Assembly (NCBI RefSeq): GCF_902459535.1
Contig: NZ_LR699553.1
Location: forward strand, 3,720,001-3,784,000
Length of the DNA stretch: 64,000 nt
Direction: 5' to 3'
From: Paraburkholderia dioscoreae
GTDB lineage: Bacteria > Pseudomonadota > Gammaproteobacteria > Burkholderiales > Burkholderiaceae
Position numbers and translations under genes: made by a program. This document shows, in pieces, positions 1 through 8,325 of the stretch (position 1 is its first letter; each line of letters starts with the position of its first letter). The notes beneath the pieces were generated by a model. The model searched no databases and was not told the DNA's origin. It saw only the letters and a program-made list of their open reading frames with translations.

Positions 1-402
1 CAACGGCCGGATCGCCGCGCTCGTCTGCGCACCGAACGACACACCGCGCCGTGAATCGACGAGCAACGCCTCAACCTGACGCCATTCCGGAAAACTCTCG
101 ACGCAGTTCGACACGAACTCCTGCCCAAACTGCACCACCAGATTGCGCTGCGCGACGCTCTGGCCTTGCGGCATTTCGCTCACCCAGTTGTGCGGCAGGT
201 TCGGCCCGATCAGCACCAGATTGCCTGGCGCGAAGTTGCTGATGTGATCGCCGACGAACATCTTGCCAGTCGTCGCCACGATCAGATGAATCTCGTATTC
301 GGGATGAAAGTGCCAACGCACGGTGCGATACGGATAGCCGTGCGACCACACTTTGAACGATTCGTCGCGGCGTACGGCCACGAGTTCGAGATCTGGTTGC
401 AC
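1..402 (-). CDS. AraC-family transcriptional regulator, C-terminal part outside the window
   Basis: Only the N-terminal 134 codons are present; the HTH half lies beyond base 1. The translated part is a cupin-like sensor domain: a histidine-bearing strand VRWHFHPEYEIHLIV near residues 27-41, then FAPGNLVLIGPNLPHNW around residues 57-73. This is the ligand-binding fold at the front of many AraC regulators. The start is taken as GTG at 402 because GGAGG stands seven bases before it on the minus strand; no ATG fits as well. It diverges from the arabinitol dehydrogenase gene across a 459-bp region, so it is the natural candidate activator of the polyol genes. That role is inference; AraC-type MtlR regulators do this in pseudomonads. 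Confidence 0.75.
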   Translation of the reverse strand, partial: MQPDLELVAVRRDESFKVWSHGYPYRTVRWHFHPEYEIHLIVATTGKMFVGDHISNFAPGNLVLIGPNLPHNWVSEMPQGQSVAQRNLVVQFGQEFVSNCVESFPEWRQVEALLVDSRRGVSFGAQTSAAIRPL

Positions 403-861
403 TGTCTGCCTCCATGAAGCGGCCTGCCAAAGGCGCCGCCGGTCTTTCTCTTGTATAGCGAAACGTAACCCTCAAACGCACGCTTCACCACTGGAAATGA
501 GACCGCGGATCGATACTTTTTTGCATTCGGGTTAGTCCTGACGCATCGCATGTCAAATTTGATGCAATGCAATACGCGCGACAATGGCCCGCCATCACGC
601 AAAGGCGCTGCGCGACACGCGCGGAAAAGCCACGCCGCGCCGCGCTGCGCCACAAAAAAGCCTGCTGTGCCGCCTTGACTTTCGTTTCATCGGGTACGAT
701 CATTCGCTCACATGCAGAGCAAATGCTCCATTTCAGGAAAACGCTGGGCCACCGCGGGTTTTCTTGCTTCCCAAGGGGGCTGAAGGGAAGCGCCGGGGCG
801 GACACTCACGAGAAAAACGCACGCGTCGAGTCGTGCGAGCAAAGACATTCAGGAGACGCAC
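403..861. promoter_or_regulatory. Divergent intergenic region between the AraC regulator and dalD
   Basis: This 459-bp region has no credible gene. It holds a perfect 10-bp palindrome TCAAATTTGA at 553-562, itself inside the wider repeat GCATC (543-547) / GATGC (561-565), a possible operator. It also holds the sigma-70-like dalD promoter at 675-703 with a conserved upstream block. A ribosome binding site, CAGGAGA, precedes the dalD ATG at 862. The untranslated leader from the predicted transcription start to dalD would be about 150 bases. Confidence 0.5.
641..706 (+). promoter_or_regulatory. Predicted dalD promoter and upstream activator-type block
   Basis: The -35 is TTGACT (675-680), followed by a 17-base spacer and a -10 of GATCAT (698-703) that continues as GATCATTCG. 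Directly upstream of the -35, 641-674 begins CGCGCTGC and contains CTGCT and GCC adjoining the -35. The same elements in the same order occur upstream of smoS at 14471-14534 on the minus strand. The -10 matches the sigma-70 consensus at only four of six bases, as expected for a promoter that needs an activator touching the -35. Confidence 0.55.
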
Positions 862-2274
862 ATGAACAGCGGGCAAGGCAGCGGCGCGGCCGCACACGTG
901 ATCCTGCACATCGGCGCGGGATCGTTTCATCGCGCCCATCAAGCGTGGTATCTGCATCGGTTGAACGAGGCCAAAGTGCCCGGCGAACCGCATTGGTCGC
1001 TGACGGTCGGCAATATCCGCAGCGATATGAATGCGGTGCTCGAAGCGCTCGCCGCGCAAAACGGCGTGTACACGCTCGAGACCGTCACGCCCCAAGGTGA
1101 GCGCGCGTACGAAACGATTCGCTCGATCGAGCGCGTCGTGCCGTGGACCGAAAGTCTCGACGCGCTGATCGAAGCGGGCGCGGATCCGGCCTGCAGGATC
1201 ATCGCGTTCACCGTTACCGAAGGCGGCTATTACCTCGACGAAGAGGACGAGCTCGACATCGCCAACGCCGATCTCGCCGCCGACCTCGACGGCGGTCACA
1301 CCACCATTTACGGCGCGCTGGCAGCGATTCTCGACGCGCGCATGAAGCGCGGCGCGGGCCCGGTCACGCTGCAAACTTGCGACAACCTGCGCAGCAACGG
1401 CGAGCGCTTCCATGCGGGCATGAGCGAATTTCTCGAACGGCGCGGCGCGGACGAACTGGCGCAATGGTTCGACGACAACACGGCCTGTCCCAGCTCGATG
1501 GTCGACCGCATCACGCCGCGTCCCACGCCGGACGTGCGTGAACGCGTCAAGGCCGCCACCGGCGTCGACGACGCCTGCCCGGTGATGGGCGAAGCGTTCA
1601 TCCAATGGGTGATCGAAGACCGGTTCATCGCGGGCCGTCCGGCCTGGGAAAAGGTCGGCGCGGAACTGGTCGACTCGGTGATGCCGTACGAGGAAGCGAA
1701 GATCCGCATTCTCAACGCGCCGCACAGTTGCATCGCGTGGGCGGGCACGCTGGTCGGGCTGAACTACATTCACGAAGGCACGCTCGATGCGGACATCCGC
1801 AGATTCGCCTTCGACTACGTCACGGAAGACGTGATTCCGTGTCTCACACCGAGTCCGCTCGATCTCGAACGCTATCGCGACGTGGTGCTCGAACGTTTCA
1901 GCAATCCATATATCCAGGACACGAATCAGCGCGTCGCGGCGGACGGTTTTTCGAAGCTGCCAGGCTTTATCGCGCCGACGTTGGCAGAGTGCTTCGAGCG
2001 CGGCGTCACGCCGGCGGCGACGGCGATGCTGCCCGCGCTGTTCTTCCGCTTTCTGGAGCGCTGGAACGCCGGCAAGCTGCCGTACACGTATCAGGATGGC
2101 GTGATGGATGAGCGCGTCGCGCGGGGCTTTTTCGCAGCGTCCGACCCATTGAAGGCGTTCGCCGCCGACCGGCTGCTATGGGGCAGCATGGCTCAGACGC
2201 CGGAACTGGAATCGGCGCTGGGGGGCGCGCTGGCGCGCGTCGACGTATGGCTGGCCAAACGCGGCGCGGTTTGA
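862..2274 (+). CDS. dalD: D-arabinitol 4-dehydrogenase (long-chain polyol dehydrogenase family)
   Basis: 470 aa, the usual length for the family. It would oxidise D-arabinitol to D-xylulose with NAD; related substrates such as mannitol are possible. The N-terminus carries the GAGSFHRAHQAWYLHRL stretch near residues 18-34, closer to arabinitol dehydrogenases than to mannitol 2-dehydrogenases. The family's catalytic pattern K-x5-N-x3-H is seen as KIRILNAPHS near residues 280-289. Start at ATG 862 has CAGGAGA upstream. xylB follows 164 bp downstream on the same strand, which fits conversion of D-arabinitol to xylulose and then xylulose 5-phosphate. It is read from its own promoter, apparently co-regulated with the smo operon. 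Confidence 0.85.
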   Translation: MNSGQGSGAAAHVILHIGAGSFHRAHQAWYLHRLNEAKVPGEPHWSLTVGNIRSDMNAVLEALAAQNGVYTLETVTPQGERAYETIRSIERVVPWTESLDALIEAGADPACRIIAFTVTEGGYYLDEEDELDIANADLAADLDGGHTTIYGALAAILDARMKRGAGPVTLQTCDNLRSNGERFHAGMSEFLERRGADELAQWFDDNTACPSSMVDRITPRPTPDVRERVKAATGVDDACPVMGEAFIQWVIEDRFIAGRPAWEKVGAELVDSVMPYEEAKIRILNAPHSCIAWAGTLVGLNYIHEGTLDADIRRFAFDYVTEDVIPCLTPSPLDLERYRDVVLERFSNPYIQDTNQRVAADGFSKLPGFIAPTLAECFERGVTPAATAMLPALFFRFLERWNAGKLPYTYQDGVMDERVARGFFAASDPLKAFAADRLLWGSMAQTPELESALGGALARVDVWLAKRGAV

Positions 2275-2438
2275 GCGCCGGCCACATAAACGTCACGCCA
2301 ACGCCACATTCAATCAGCTCAGCAAGCGCCGCGCAACGCGCGGCATCGAAGCGCGCCGGTGCCAGGCTTAATGCGCATGGCACCGCGCGCCATGTGCGGC
2401 TAAAGTAGCGCATCTCTAACGACGAAGGTTCCGCGCCC

Positions 2439-3920
2439 ATGTATCTCGGCATCGACCTCGGCACGTCCGAAGTGAAAGTTCTGCTGCTCGCCTCCAACGG
2501 ACGCGTGATCGGCACCGCAGGCTCACCGTTTACCGTGTCGCGCCCGCATCAACGCTGGGCCGAGCAGAATCCCGAAGACTGGTGGGCAGGCACGCGCGCA
2601 GCGCTCGCCGCCCTGCGCGCCAGATATCCCGACGAGTTCGCGCAGATTCGCGGCATCGGCCTGTCGGGCCAGATGCACGGCGCCGTTCTGCTGGATGCGC
2701 AGGATCGCGTGTTGCGGCCCGCGATCCTGTGGAACGACATGCGCAGCGACAAGGAATGCGCAGAACTGACCGAACGCGCGCCGGAGCTGCATAGCGTGGC
2801 CGGCAACCTCGCCATGCCCGGCTTCACCGCGCCGAAGCTACTGTGGGTCGTGCGCCATGAGCCCGACATTTTTGCGCGGACCGCCTGCGTACTGCTCCCG
2901 AAGGATTACTTGCGCCTGCAACTGACCGGCGGCAAGGTGTCCGACCCATCGGACGCGGCCGGCACGCTGTGGCTCGACGTCGCCAGGCGCGACTGGTCCG
3001 ATTCGCTGCTCGCGGCCTGCAACATGTCGCGCGCGCAGATGCCGAGCCTGTGCGAAGGCAGCGAGCCGTCGGGCACGCTGCTGCCCGCGGTGGCGCGCGA
3101 ATTCGGCCTGAGCGACGGCGTGATCGTCGCGGCCGGCGGCGGCGACAACGCCACCAGCGCGATCGGCATCGGCGCGACGCAACCCGGCGACGGCTTCGTT
3201 TCGCTCGGCACGTCGGGCGTACTGTGCGTGGTCGGCGACAGCTTCCGGCCGAATCCGGCGTCCGCCGTGCATGCGTTCTGTCACGCGATTCCGGATCGCT
3301 GGCATCAGATGAGCGTGGTGCTGTCCGCCGCGAGTTGTCTGCGCTGGGTCTGCAAGCTCACCTCTACCGACGAGCCGACCCTGCTCGCCGAAATCGAGGC
3401 GCTCCCGGCCGACGCATTGAACACCGCCCCGCTCTTCCTGCCCTATCTGTCGGGCGAACGCACGCCGCACAACGACCCGTATGCGCAAGGCGTGTTCTTC
3501 GGCATGAACCACGCAACCGATCGCGCGCTGCTCGGCTACGCGGTGCTCGAAGGCGTCACGCTCGCGCTCACCGACGGCCTCGACGCGCTGCGTGCGGCCG
3601 GCACCGAAGCGAAGGCGCTGTCCCTGCTCGGCGGCGGCGCCCGCAGCGACTACTGGGCGCAGTTGCTCGCCGACTCGCTCGATACCGCAACGCGCAAGCA
3701 CGGCGGCGGCGAAACCGGCGCGGCGCTCGGCGCGGCTCGGCTCGGCTGGCTGGCGGCCGGCGGCGATCCGGCCACGGTGCTGACCAAGCCGCCAATCGAA
3801 AAGGAGTTCACTCCGAACCCGCGCCGCCATGCCGAACTGCGCGTACGGCTCGAAGCGTATCGCGCGCTTTACCGCCATGTGCGGCCGCTGTTCGACCCCG
3901 CACGGCAACCGCTTGCCTGA
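2439..3920 (+). CDS. xylB: Xylulokinase
   Basis: 493 aa FGGY-family kinase that would phosphorylate D-xylulose to xylulose 5-phosphate for the pentose phosphate pathway. The N-terminal phosphate loop is YLGIDLGTSEVKVLL at residues 2-16. The substrate motif GLSGQMHGAVLLD lies near residues 75-87, SLGTSGVL in the second domain, and YLSGERTPHND near residue 342. It sits directly after the arabinitol dehydrogenase whose product is its substrate, so the assignment is well supported. A second, more distant FGGY kinase lies at 20266-21711. Confidence 0.92.
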   Translation: MYLGIDLGTSEVKVLLLASNGRVIGTAGSPFTVSRPHQRWAEQNPEDWWAGTRAALAALRARYPDEFAQIRGIGLSGQMHGAVLLDAQDRVLRPAILWNDMRSDKECAELTERAPELHSVAGNLAMPGFTAPKLLWVVRHEPDIFARTACVLLPKDYLRLQLTGGKVSDPSDAAGTLWLDVARRDWSDSLLAACNMSRAQMPSLCEGSEPSGTLLPAVAREFGLSDGVIVAAGGGDNATSAIGIGATQPGDGFVSLGTSGVLCVVGDSFRPNPASAVHAFCHAIPDRWHQMSVVLSAASCLRWVCKLTSTDEPTLLAEIEALPADALNTAPLFLPYLSGERTPHNDPYAQGVFFGMNHATDRALLGYAVLEGVTLALTDGLDALRAAGTEAKALSLLGGGARSDYWAQLLADSLDTATRKHGGGETGAALGAARLGWLAAGGDPATVLTKPPIEKEFTPNPRRHAELRVRLEAYRALYRHVRPLFDPARQPLA

Positions 3921-4010
3921 CCGGCAATCCGCAGCCAGCTCACGCGCGAGCCTCAGTCAAGGCGCGCGAACCGGCTGCTATCATCGGCGCACTTCAAGCG
4001 AACCGTCACC

Positions 4011-4958
4011 GTGCCCAAGTCCACCGAAAAATTAGACCTTGCTACCCGCGCCGCGTGGCTCTATTACGTCGCCGGCAATACCCAGAACGAGATCGCCGAA
4101 AAGCTCCAGGTGTCGCGTCCGGTCGCGCAACGGCTGGTCGCCTTCGCGGTGGAAAAGAATCTGATTCGCGTGCGCGTCGATCATCAATTGGCCGACTGCC
4201 TCGCGCTCGCCGATCAACTGTCGAAGCGCTACGGTCTGAGCATGTGCGAAGTGGTGCCGGTCGACAGCGATACGTCAGAGGAAGTCGACCGCAAGCTGGC
4301 GGTAGCGGGCGCACAGGTGATGGAGCGCTATCTCGGCGAGGAAAAACCGATGGTGGTCGCGGTGAGCAGCGGCCGCACGCTGAAGGCCGCCGTCGATCAG
4401 ATCGCGCAGCTGGACCGTCCGCAGCACCGGCTGGTATCGATGGTCGGGGCGATCGCCCAGGACGGCTCCTCGAACCGCTATGACGTCGCGCTGCACATTT
4501 CGGAGAAGACGGGCGGCAAGCATTTTCTGCTGCCGGCGCCGCTGCTCGCCGATAGCGAAGCGGAGCGCGCGCAGTGGTGCAATCACCGGCTGTACCGGAT
4601 CGTCGAATCGCTGTCGGCGCAGGCCGACGTGGCGTTCGTCGGCATCGGCAATATCGGGCCGAATTGTCCGCTGCACGAAGACGGCTTCATTACGTCGGCG
4701 GAAGTGAACGAATTGACGCAGAACGGCGCCGTAGCGGAAATGCTCGGCTTGCCGATCGATTCCGCCGGCGCCCATGTCGAATCGCCGATTGGCCGACGCG
4801 TGACGAGCATCGCGCTGGATTCGCCGCCGCGGCGCCCCACCATCGGTTTCGCCGGCGGCGAGCGCAAGCGCGAGGCGCTGATTGCGGTGCTCAAGGGCGG
4901 CTGGCTCTCGGGACTGGTCACCGACGAATCGTGTGCGCGGGCAGCGCTCGAAGCCTGA
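4011..4958 (+). CDS. SorC-family sugar-binding transcriptional regulator
   Basis: 315 aa. An N-terminal HTH occupies roughly residues 8-55 (LATRAAWLYYVAGNTQNEIA, then VSRPVAQRL). A long effector domain follows with VAVSSGRTLKAAV and VGIGNIGPNCPL, typical of the SorC/DeoR sugar-binding domain, which senses phosphorylated sugars. Start is GTG at 4011; the next in-frame Met would remove the HTH. It follows xylB by 90 bp on the same strand and probably senses a product of this pathway, such as xylulose 5-phosphate. It could repress dalD-xylB or the smo operon; the sequence does not decide between them. Confidence 0.85.
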   Translation: MPKSTEKLDLATRAAWLYYVAGNTQNEIAEKLQVSRPVAQRLVAFAVEKNLIRVRVDHQLADCLALADQLSKRYGLSMCEVVPVDSDTSEEVDRKLAVAGAQVMERYLGEEKPMVVAVSSGRTLKAAVDQIAQLDRPQHRLVSMVGAIAQDGSSNRYDVALHISEKTGGKHFLLPAPLLADSEAERAQWCNHRLYRIVESLSAQADVAFVGIGNIGPNCPLHEDGFITSAEVNELTQNGAVAEMLGLPIDSAGAHVESPIGRRVTSIALDSPPRRPTIGFAGGERKREALIAVLKGGWLSGLVTDESCARAALEA

Positions 4959-5010
4959 GCAGACGGTTGCCGGCCACCTGACACAGCGCCGAAAGCGGCC
5001 CACCGTCGCC

Positions 5011-5307
5011 TTACATGACCGGCAGGCCTTCGGTGATGATGATGCGATAGTCGGCCCCTTGCAGGCGCGTATCGCTGACGGCCTGATACTCCGGGCTGTG
5101 ATACCAGGCGAGCGCCTCGTCGTAGCTGGTGAATTCGAGGATCAGGATGTCTTCGATCTCCGGACCTTCCACCACTTCCCTGCGCCCGTGGCTCGCCAGC
5201 ATCATCACCGGATGCTGCTCGAAGGTTGCAGGCGCAACCTGTTTATATTCTTCCAGTTTGGTGGGATCGAGCGTTTTCTCGCGCGTAATGACGACATAGG
5301 CGGGCAT
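5011..5307 (-). CDS. DUF1330 family protein
   Basis: 98 aa, the full size of the DUF1330 ferredoxin-like fold (dimeric alpha-beta barrel superfamily). It begins MPAYVVITREKTLDP and has the characteristic ILEFTSYDEALAWYHSPEY segment near residues 55-73. Biochemical role unknown. It is convergent with the SorC-type regulator. It lies downstream of the smoK remnant and a hairpin terminator, so it may once have been next to the end of the smo operon. Confidence 0.85.
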   Translation of the reverse strand: MPAYVVITREKTLDPTKLEEYKQVAPATFEQHPVMMLASHGRREVVEGPEIEDILILEFTSYDEALAWYHSPEYQAVSDTRLQGADYRIIITEGLPVM

Positions 5308-5343
5308 GAGCGTTCCAGAGCGTGATGGAGCGGAAAACTACCA

Positions 5344-5369
5344 GGAAAGCGGCGCGCCCGCCGCTTTCC
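5344..5369 (-). terminator. Perfect hairpin beside the smoK remnant
   Basis: An 11-bp perfect stem, GGAAAGCGGCG (5344-5354) and CGCCGCTTTCC (5359-5369), with a 4-base loop. It starts six bases past the stop of the smoK remnant on the minus strand and is followed there by a weak T-stretch. It looks like the original intrinsic terminator of an smoK copy. Confidence 0.5.
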
Positions 5370-5374
5370 CATCG

Positions 5375-5485
5375 TCACGCGGCGAGCACTTCGACGATCT
5401 TACGCTGGAATGCTTTCCCTGCGCTGTCGAACAAATGGCAATGCCCGGACGTCGCGCCGAGTTTTCGCGTCTTGCCGGTTCGCGG
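5375..5485 (-). pseudogene. 3' remnant of an smoK-like ABC ATPase gene
   Basis: On the minus strand this reads KLGATSGHCHLFDSAGKAF then QRKIVEVLAA and a TGA stop. It matches the C-terminus of the intact ATPase at 8326-9435 (KLGATPEHCHLFDSTGKAF, then QRKIVEVLAA) at nearly every residue. By eye the DNA match covers about 85 bases (5384-5469 against 8334-8419) with roughly ten mismatches. A weaker VPPRTGKTR match may extend it slightly. Nothing upstream resembles the rest of an ATPase. This is a broken second copy, diverged from the intact gene rather than an exact target duplication. Confidence 0.8.
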
Positions 5486-5531
5486 CGGAACGGCGCAGTG
5501 TCGCGCGTGACCGGCTACGTATGCCGAAAAT

Positions 5532-6113
5532 TCAGGTCTGTTTCGGAGACGATCCGCCGCGCAACCACTCGTGTTCGAAGTGGTAGTCCGGCGAGCCGGT
5601 GCCGCCAAGCGCCTTGCCAACGCCGGCGACCATTCTGGAAACCGCATAACCCCCGAGATCGGGTGCGAGGTGACAGAGTTTCCCGCAAAGGCCGAACTTG
5701 TTGAATATCTGACCCACCGACGAAACCAGCGGCGTATTCAGCAGGTCATTGCACTTCGACACGCCGCCAATGATCGCTGAACCAATCGAACTCATCGCAC
5801 CCTTGGCGCTTGCGTCAGCAGATTTATCGGACTTGCCGCATGCAGGAAAAGATGAAGACGTCGACTTCCCGTTCCGGCCGGTGAGCATCGACATCGAGTT
5901 CACGGTTGCCGAGTTGGCCAACCGTTCGCCACGTGCCCCAGCGATTGTGCCGACGCCAGCCGTGCTGCTGAATGTGGCGCTGAACCCCGACGCGTACCGC
6001 TCAAGTCCATGTCCGCCGGAACGGAGTTCGGCGCGCGGCGCTGCCGAGGCGTTCGAATACATGAATCCCGCGCTAGAAAATGCGTCGATTTTTGTCGAAG
6101 TCAGTTGTTGCAT
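5532..6113 (-). CDS. Hypothetical protein rich in Ser, Gly and Ala, inside the inserted cassette
   Basis: 193 aa, no recognised family. Residues 1-110 are rich in Ser, Ala and Gly. A second part contains the small-residue helix-like stretch AMSSIGSAIIGGV and a cysteine group (ACGK, KCND, LCGKLCH). The C-terminus is charged and aromatic (DYHFEHEWLRGG). No signal peptide or clear membrane segment is seen. The start at 6113 is backed by AAGGAAA on the minus strand. It lies 142 bp downstream of the cholesterol oxidase gene and could be its operon partner. It may be a secreted or effector-type protein, but nothing proves this. Confidence 0.55.
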   Translation of the reverse strand: MQQLTSTKIDAFSSAGFMYSNASAAPRAELRSGGHGLERYASGFSATFSSTAGVGTIAGARGERLANSATVNSMSMLTGRNGKSTSSSFPACGKSDKSADASAKGAMSSIGSAIIGGVSKCNDLLNTPLVSSVGQIFNKFGLCGKLCHLAPDLGGYAVSRMVAGVGKALGGTGSPDYHFEHEWLRGGSSPKQT

Positions 6114-6255
6114 ATTGATTTCCTTCGTCGATTTACATGCCAGATGGCCCGTCTGGCCGGGTATTGGTCAGCGGCTCGATGACGAATCGCCGCTCAATGG
6201 TGTTGCCTGTCGATGTCCAGTACAACTGACCTCGCGGACAGGCTTGCCGCACGGG

Positions 6256-8010
6256 TCAGGGAAGCAGCGTGTCAAGCAAAGCGGAAGAGAAGACGCGATA
6301 CGGGTCGTAGCGGTTGAGCGTATTGCGCGCCGTGCTCCAGCTACTCCCCGGCGGTTGACCCTCGGAGTGCAGATTGGGAATCGTGGTGCCGATCATCATG
6401 CTGTCCTGCCAGGGCGCGGCATTTGTGTAGGCCCAGCCTTTGGACCATTCGGGACGCACAGTCGCATATGAACCAGCGTAGTTCGACATCATCCATTGCT
6501 CGATTTCCCGATAAAAACTGTTCGCCAACGGGGTGCCGGGCAACGTCAAAATGTCGAAGTAGACGGCAATGTTCCACTCGGGATGGTCGGGACGCGGCTT
6601 GAGCGCGGCAAGCGACGGCGTAACGGCACCAGGCCCGGCGTCGGCCGTCTGGTCGAGCCCGGTCACGCGGATTTCGACAGGGCCATTCATCGGAAATTCG
6701 CCGCGTTGCCTGTAGACGTCGACCCGGTTCTGGTAGAACTGGACGAACTCATAGATGACGCGTTGCACGTCGGCACGCCGGGCAAGCACCGCGTAGCCGT
6801 TTGCGGTCACGCGCAGCGTCGAAGGACGGATGTATTGCAGAACGTTGCGCGACCAGCCCCAGATATCGCTACTGAACGTGACACCCAGCCCCGCGACGAC
6901 GATCCCCATCTGTAGTTGCCCAAAAAGCGGCGTCAGGTAGCGTTCGCCGTCGATCACAATACGTTTGACCAGGTCCGCCAGCGGCTGCGAAATAGAATCC
7001 GAAAATGGGTAGTTGTAAGGCTGCTTCACCTCACGCGAGAAGAACGGCCTGCTGGGCTGCACGGACCACACCTTGAGCCACGGGCAACTCGTGAACGGAA
7101 ACCAGATCGCCTCCATCCGGCCCGAGCGGTCCAGGAACGATTCGATCGTACGCCCCCCTGACTTTGCCGAGGCGAACAGTTCGGATGCCGGAATATCCAC
7201 ATAACTCTGACAGCGCAGCCTCTGGTTGACACCCGCTTCGAGCGTCGCCTCGACGATCAGCGCGCGGCCCAGGTGAACGAGGAACGCCCCGATGTCGGGC
7301 TCGGTACGCTTGAAGGTGCGCAGCACATACTGCTGTTTCCGGTCATCGAACACGACCGCCGTAAGCGACAGGATCAAATTGCTCAGCGAACCATAGGTAT
7401 GCCCCTTCAATGGAGCCTCGCCGGAAGCGGGTATCGCTGTTCCGTGAGCGCCGATCGCAAGAGCGCCGCCTAGCGTGATGTCGCCTGGAGCGGGCGAGGC
7501 CGTGACACCCAAACCGGATTGTTCGAGCGTTGCCAGTAGCACTTCCATCGAAATGCCGGCTTGAGCCGTGAAGCGTGCAGGCTGAGATGACTTGTCCACC
7601 GATATGGCGTTGAGCGACTTCGTCATGTCGAGCAGGACGACTTGGGAGGCTCCGGTGGTCCGGTCGATCGTCAGCGGCGACCAGTTGTGCATATAGCCGC
7701 GAGGCCGGATGCGATAGCCGTTTGCGCGCGCCCAGTTGACGATCGTAACCACGGCGGCGGGCGTATCGGGCGACGCTGTCCAGACATCGGCTACCGCAAT
7801 TTCACCGCTCCAGTTCTGGAATGCCTGTTTATATAGTGGAATGCCGGCGGGGAAATTTGCCGGAACGCGCGCGGTGTCTTGCGCGCGCGCGGCAATCTGA
7901 TAGACCGGCGTCCATCCGGTCACGACTCCGGCCACCGAAAGCCGGGCGATATCGGCAATGAATTTGCGACGGGTCGGTGGCTTAAAAGTATCTTGAAGGT
8001 CTTTGATCAT
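6256..8010 (-). CDS. Type II cholesterol oxidase (covalent-FAD, VAO family), Tat-exported
   Basis: 584 aa. It closely resembles the Brevibacterium sterolicum type II cholesterol oxidase along its length: FPAGIPLYKQAFQNWS after the leader, then IRPRGYMHNWSPLTI and GGALAIGAHGTAIPA, whose His fits the covalent FAD attachment site. MEAIWFPFTSCPWLKVW and GPVEIRVTGLDQTAD carry the Glu and Glu/Arg positions known in the active site, and RPDHPEWN, RPEWSKGWA and DPYRVFSSALLDTLLP follow. The N-terminus TRRKFIADIARLSVAGVV, ending near AARAQD, is a twin-arginine signal, so the flavoenzyme is exported folded. The family oxidises 3-beta-hydroxysterols with O2 to the 3-keto product and hydrogen peroxide. 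The true substrate is unknown. Confidence 0.85.
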   Translation of the reverse strand: MIKDLQDTFKPPTRRKFIADIARLSVAGVVTGWTPVYQIAARAQDTARVPANFPAGIPLYKQAFQNWSGEIAVADVWTASPDTPAAVVTIVNWARANGYRIRPRGYMHNWSPLTIDRTTGASQVVLLDMTKSLNAISVDKSSQPARFTAQAGISMEVLLATLEQSGLGVTASPAPGDITLGGALAIGAHGTAIPASGEAPLKGHTYGSLSNLILSLTAVVFDDRKQQYVLRTFKRTEPDIGAFLVHLGRALIVEATLEAGVNQRLRCQSYVDIPASELFASAKSGGRTIESFLDRSGRMEAIWFPFTSCPWLKVWSVQPSRPFFSREVKQPYNYPFSDSISQPLADLVKRIVIDGERYLTPLFGQLQMGIVVAGLGVTFSSDIWGWSRNVLQYIRPSTLRVTANGYAVLARRADVQRVIYEFVQFYQNRVDVYRQRGEFPMNGPVEIRVTGLDQTADAGPGAVTPSLAALKPRPDHPEWNIAVYFDILTLPGTPLANSFYREIEQWMMSNYAGSYATVRPEWSKGWAYTNAAPWQDSMMIGTTIPNLHSEGQPPGSSWSTARNTLNRYDPYRVFSSALLDTLLP

Positions 8011-8325
8011 GTGCGCTCGAGTACCTGTTGCCAGGAAGGGATGTCAGTTCCCATGCTATTTTTTTGAGGCGTACGCGAGGTGATGACTATTCATTACATG
8101 GCCATGCCGATCACATTTAAGACTGTTGGCCGGTTGCGACGAATGGTGAGGCAGAGGGGCTAGGCGGGGCATCAACGCGTGCACATGATTCAACCCATCA
8201 GGGTTGGCCGAGCAATGAAGGCACGCGTTCCTGATCGATAAAAAAATGCCGCGCTCGACGGCGCGGCAGGGACTCATTGCACAGCTCGGAGGGAGCGAAG
8301 CCGCATGGACGCGGCCCCCGGAAAC
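8011..8325. other. Intergenic region between cholesterol oxidase and smoK
   Basis: 315 bases with no credible gene. It includes the smoK terminator (8238-8268) and about 225 bases upstream of the oxidase start that must hold its promoter. I could not identify a convincing -35/-10 pair there, nor a strong ribosome binding site before the ATG at 8010. Confidence 0.4.
8238..8268 (-). terminator. Intrinsic terminator of the smo operon
   Basis: Stem TGCCGCGC (8247-8254) and GCGCGGCA (8261-8268) with a 6-base loop. On the minus strand it is followed at once by seven T residues (8240-8246). It lies 57 bases past the smoK stop and is a textbook rho-independent terminator. Confidence 0.85.

Noticed and set aside
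733..1773. Minus-strand frame of 346 codons opposite dalD
   Set aside because: Shadow frame; the plus strand encodes a full-length polyol dehydrogenase with its catalytic motif.
5500..8240. Insertion sequence or transposon carrying the cholesterol oxidase
   Set aside because: No transposase, integrase, terminal inverted repeats or exact target duplication was seen. The flanking repeat is a diverged gene fragment, so homologous recombination fits better.
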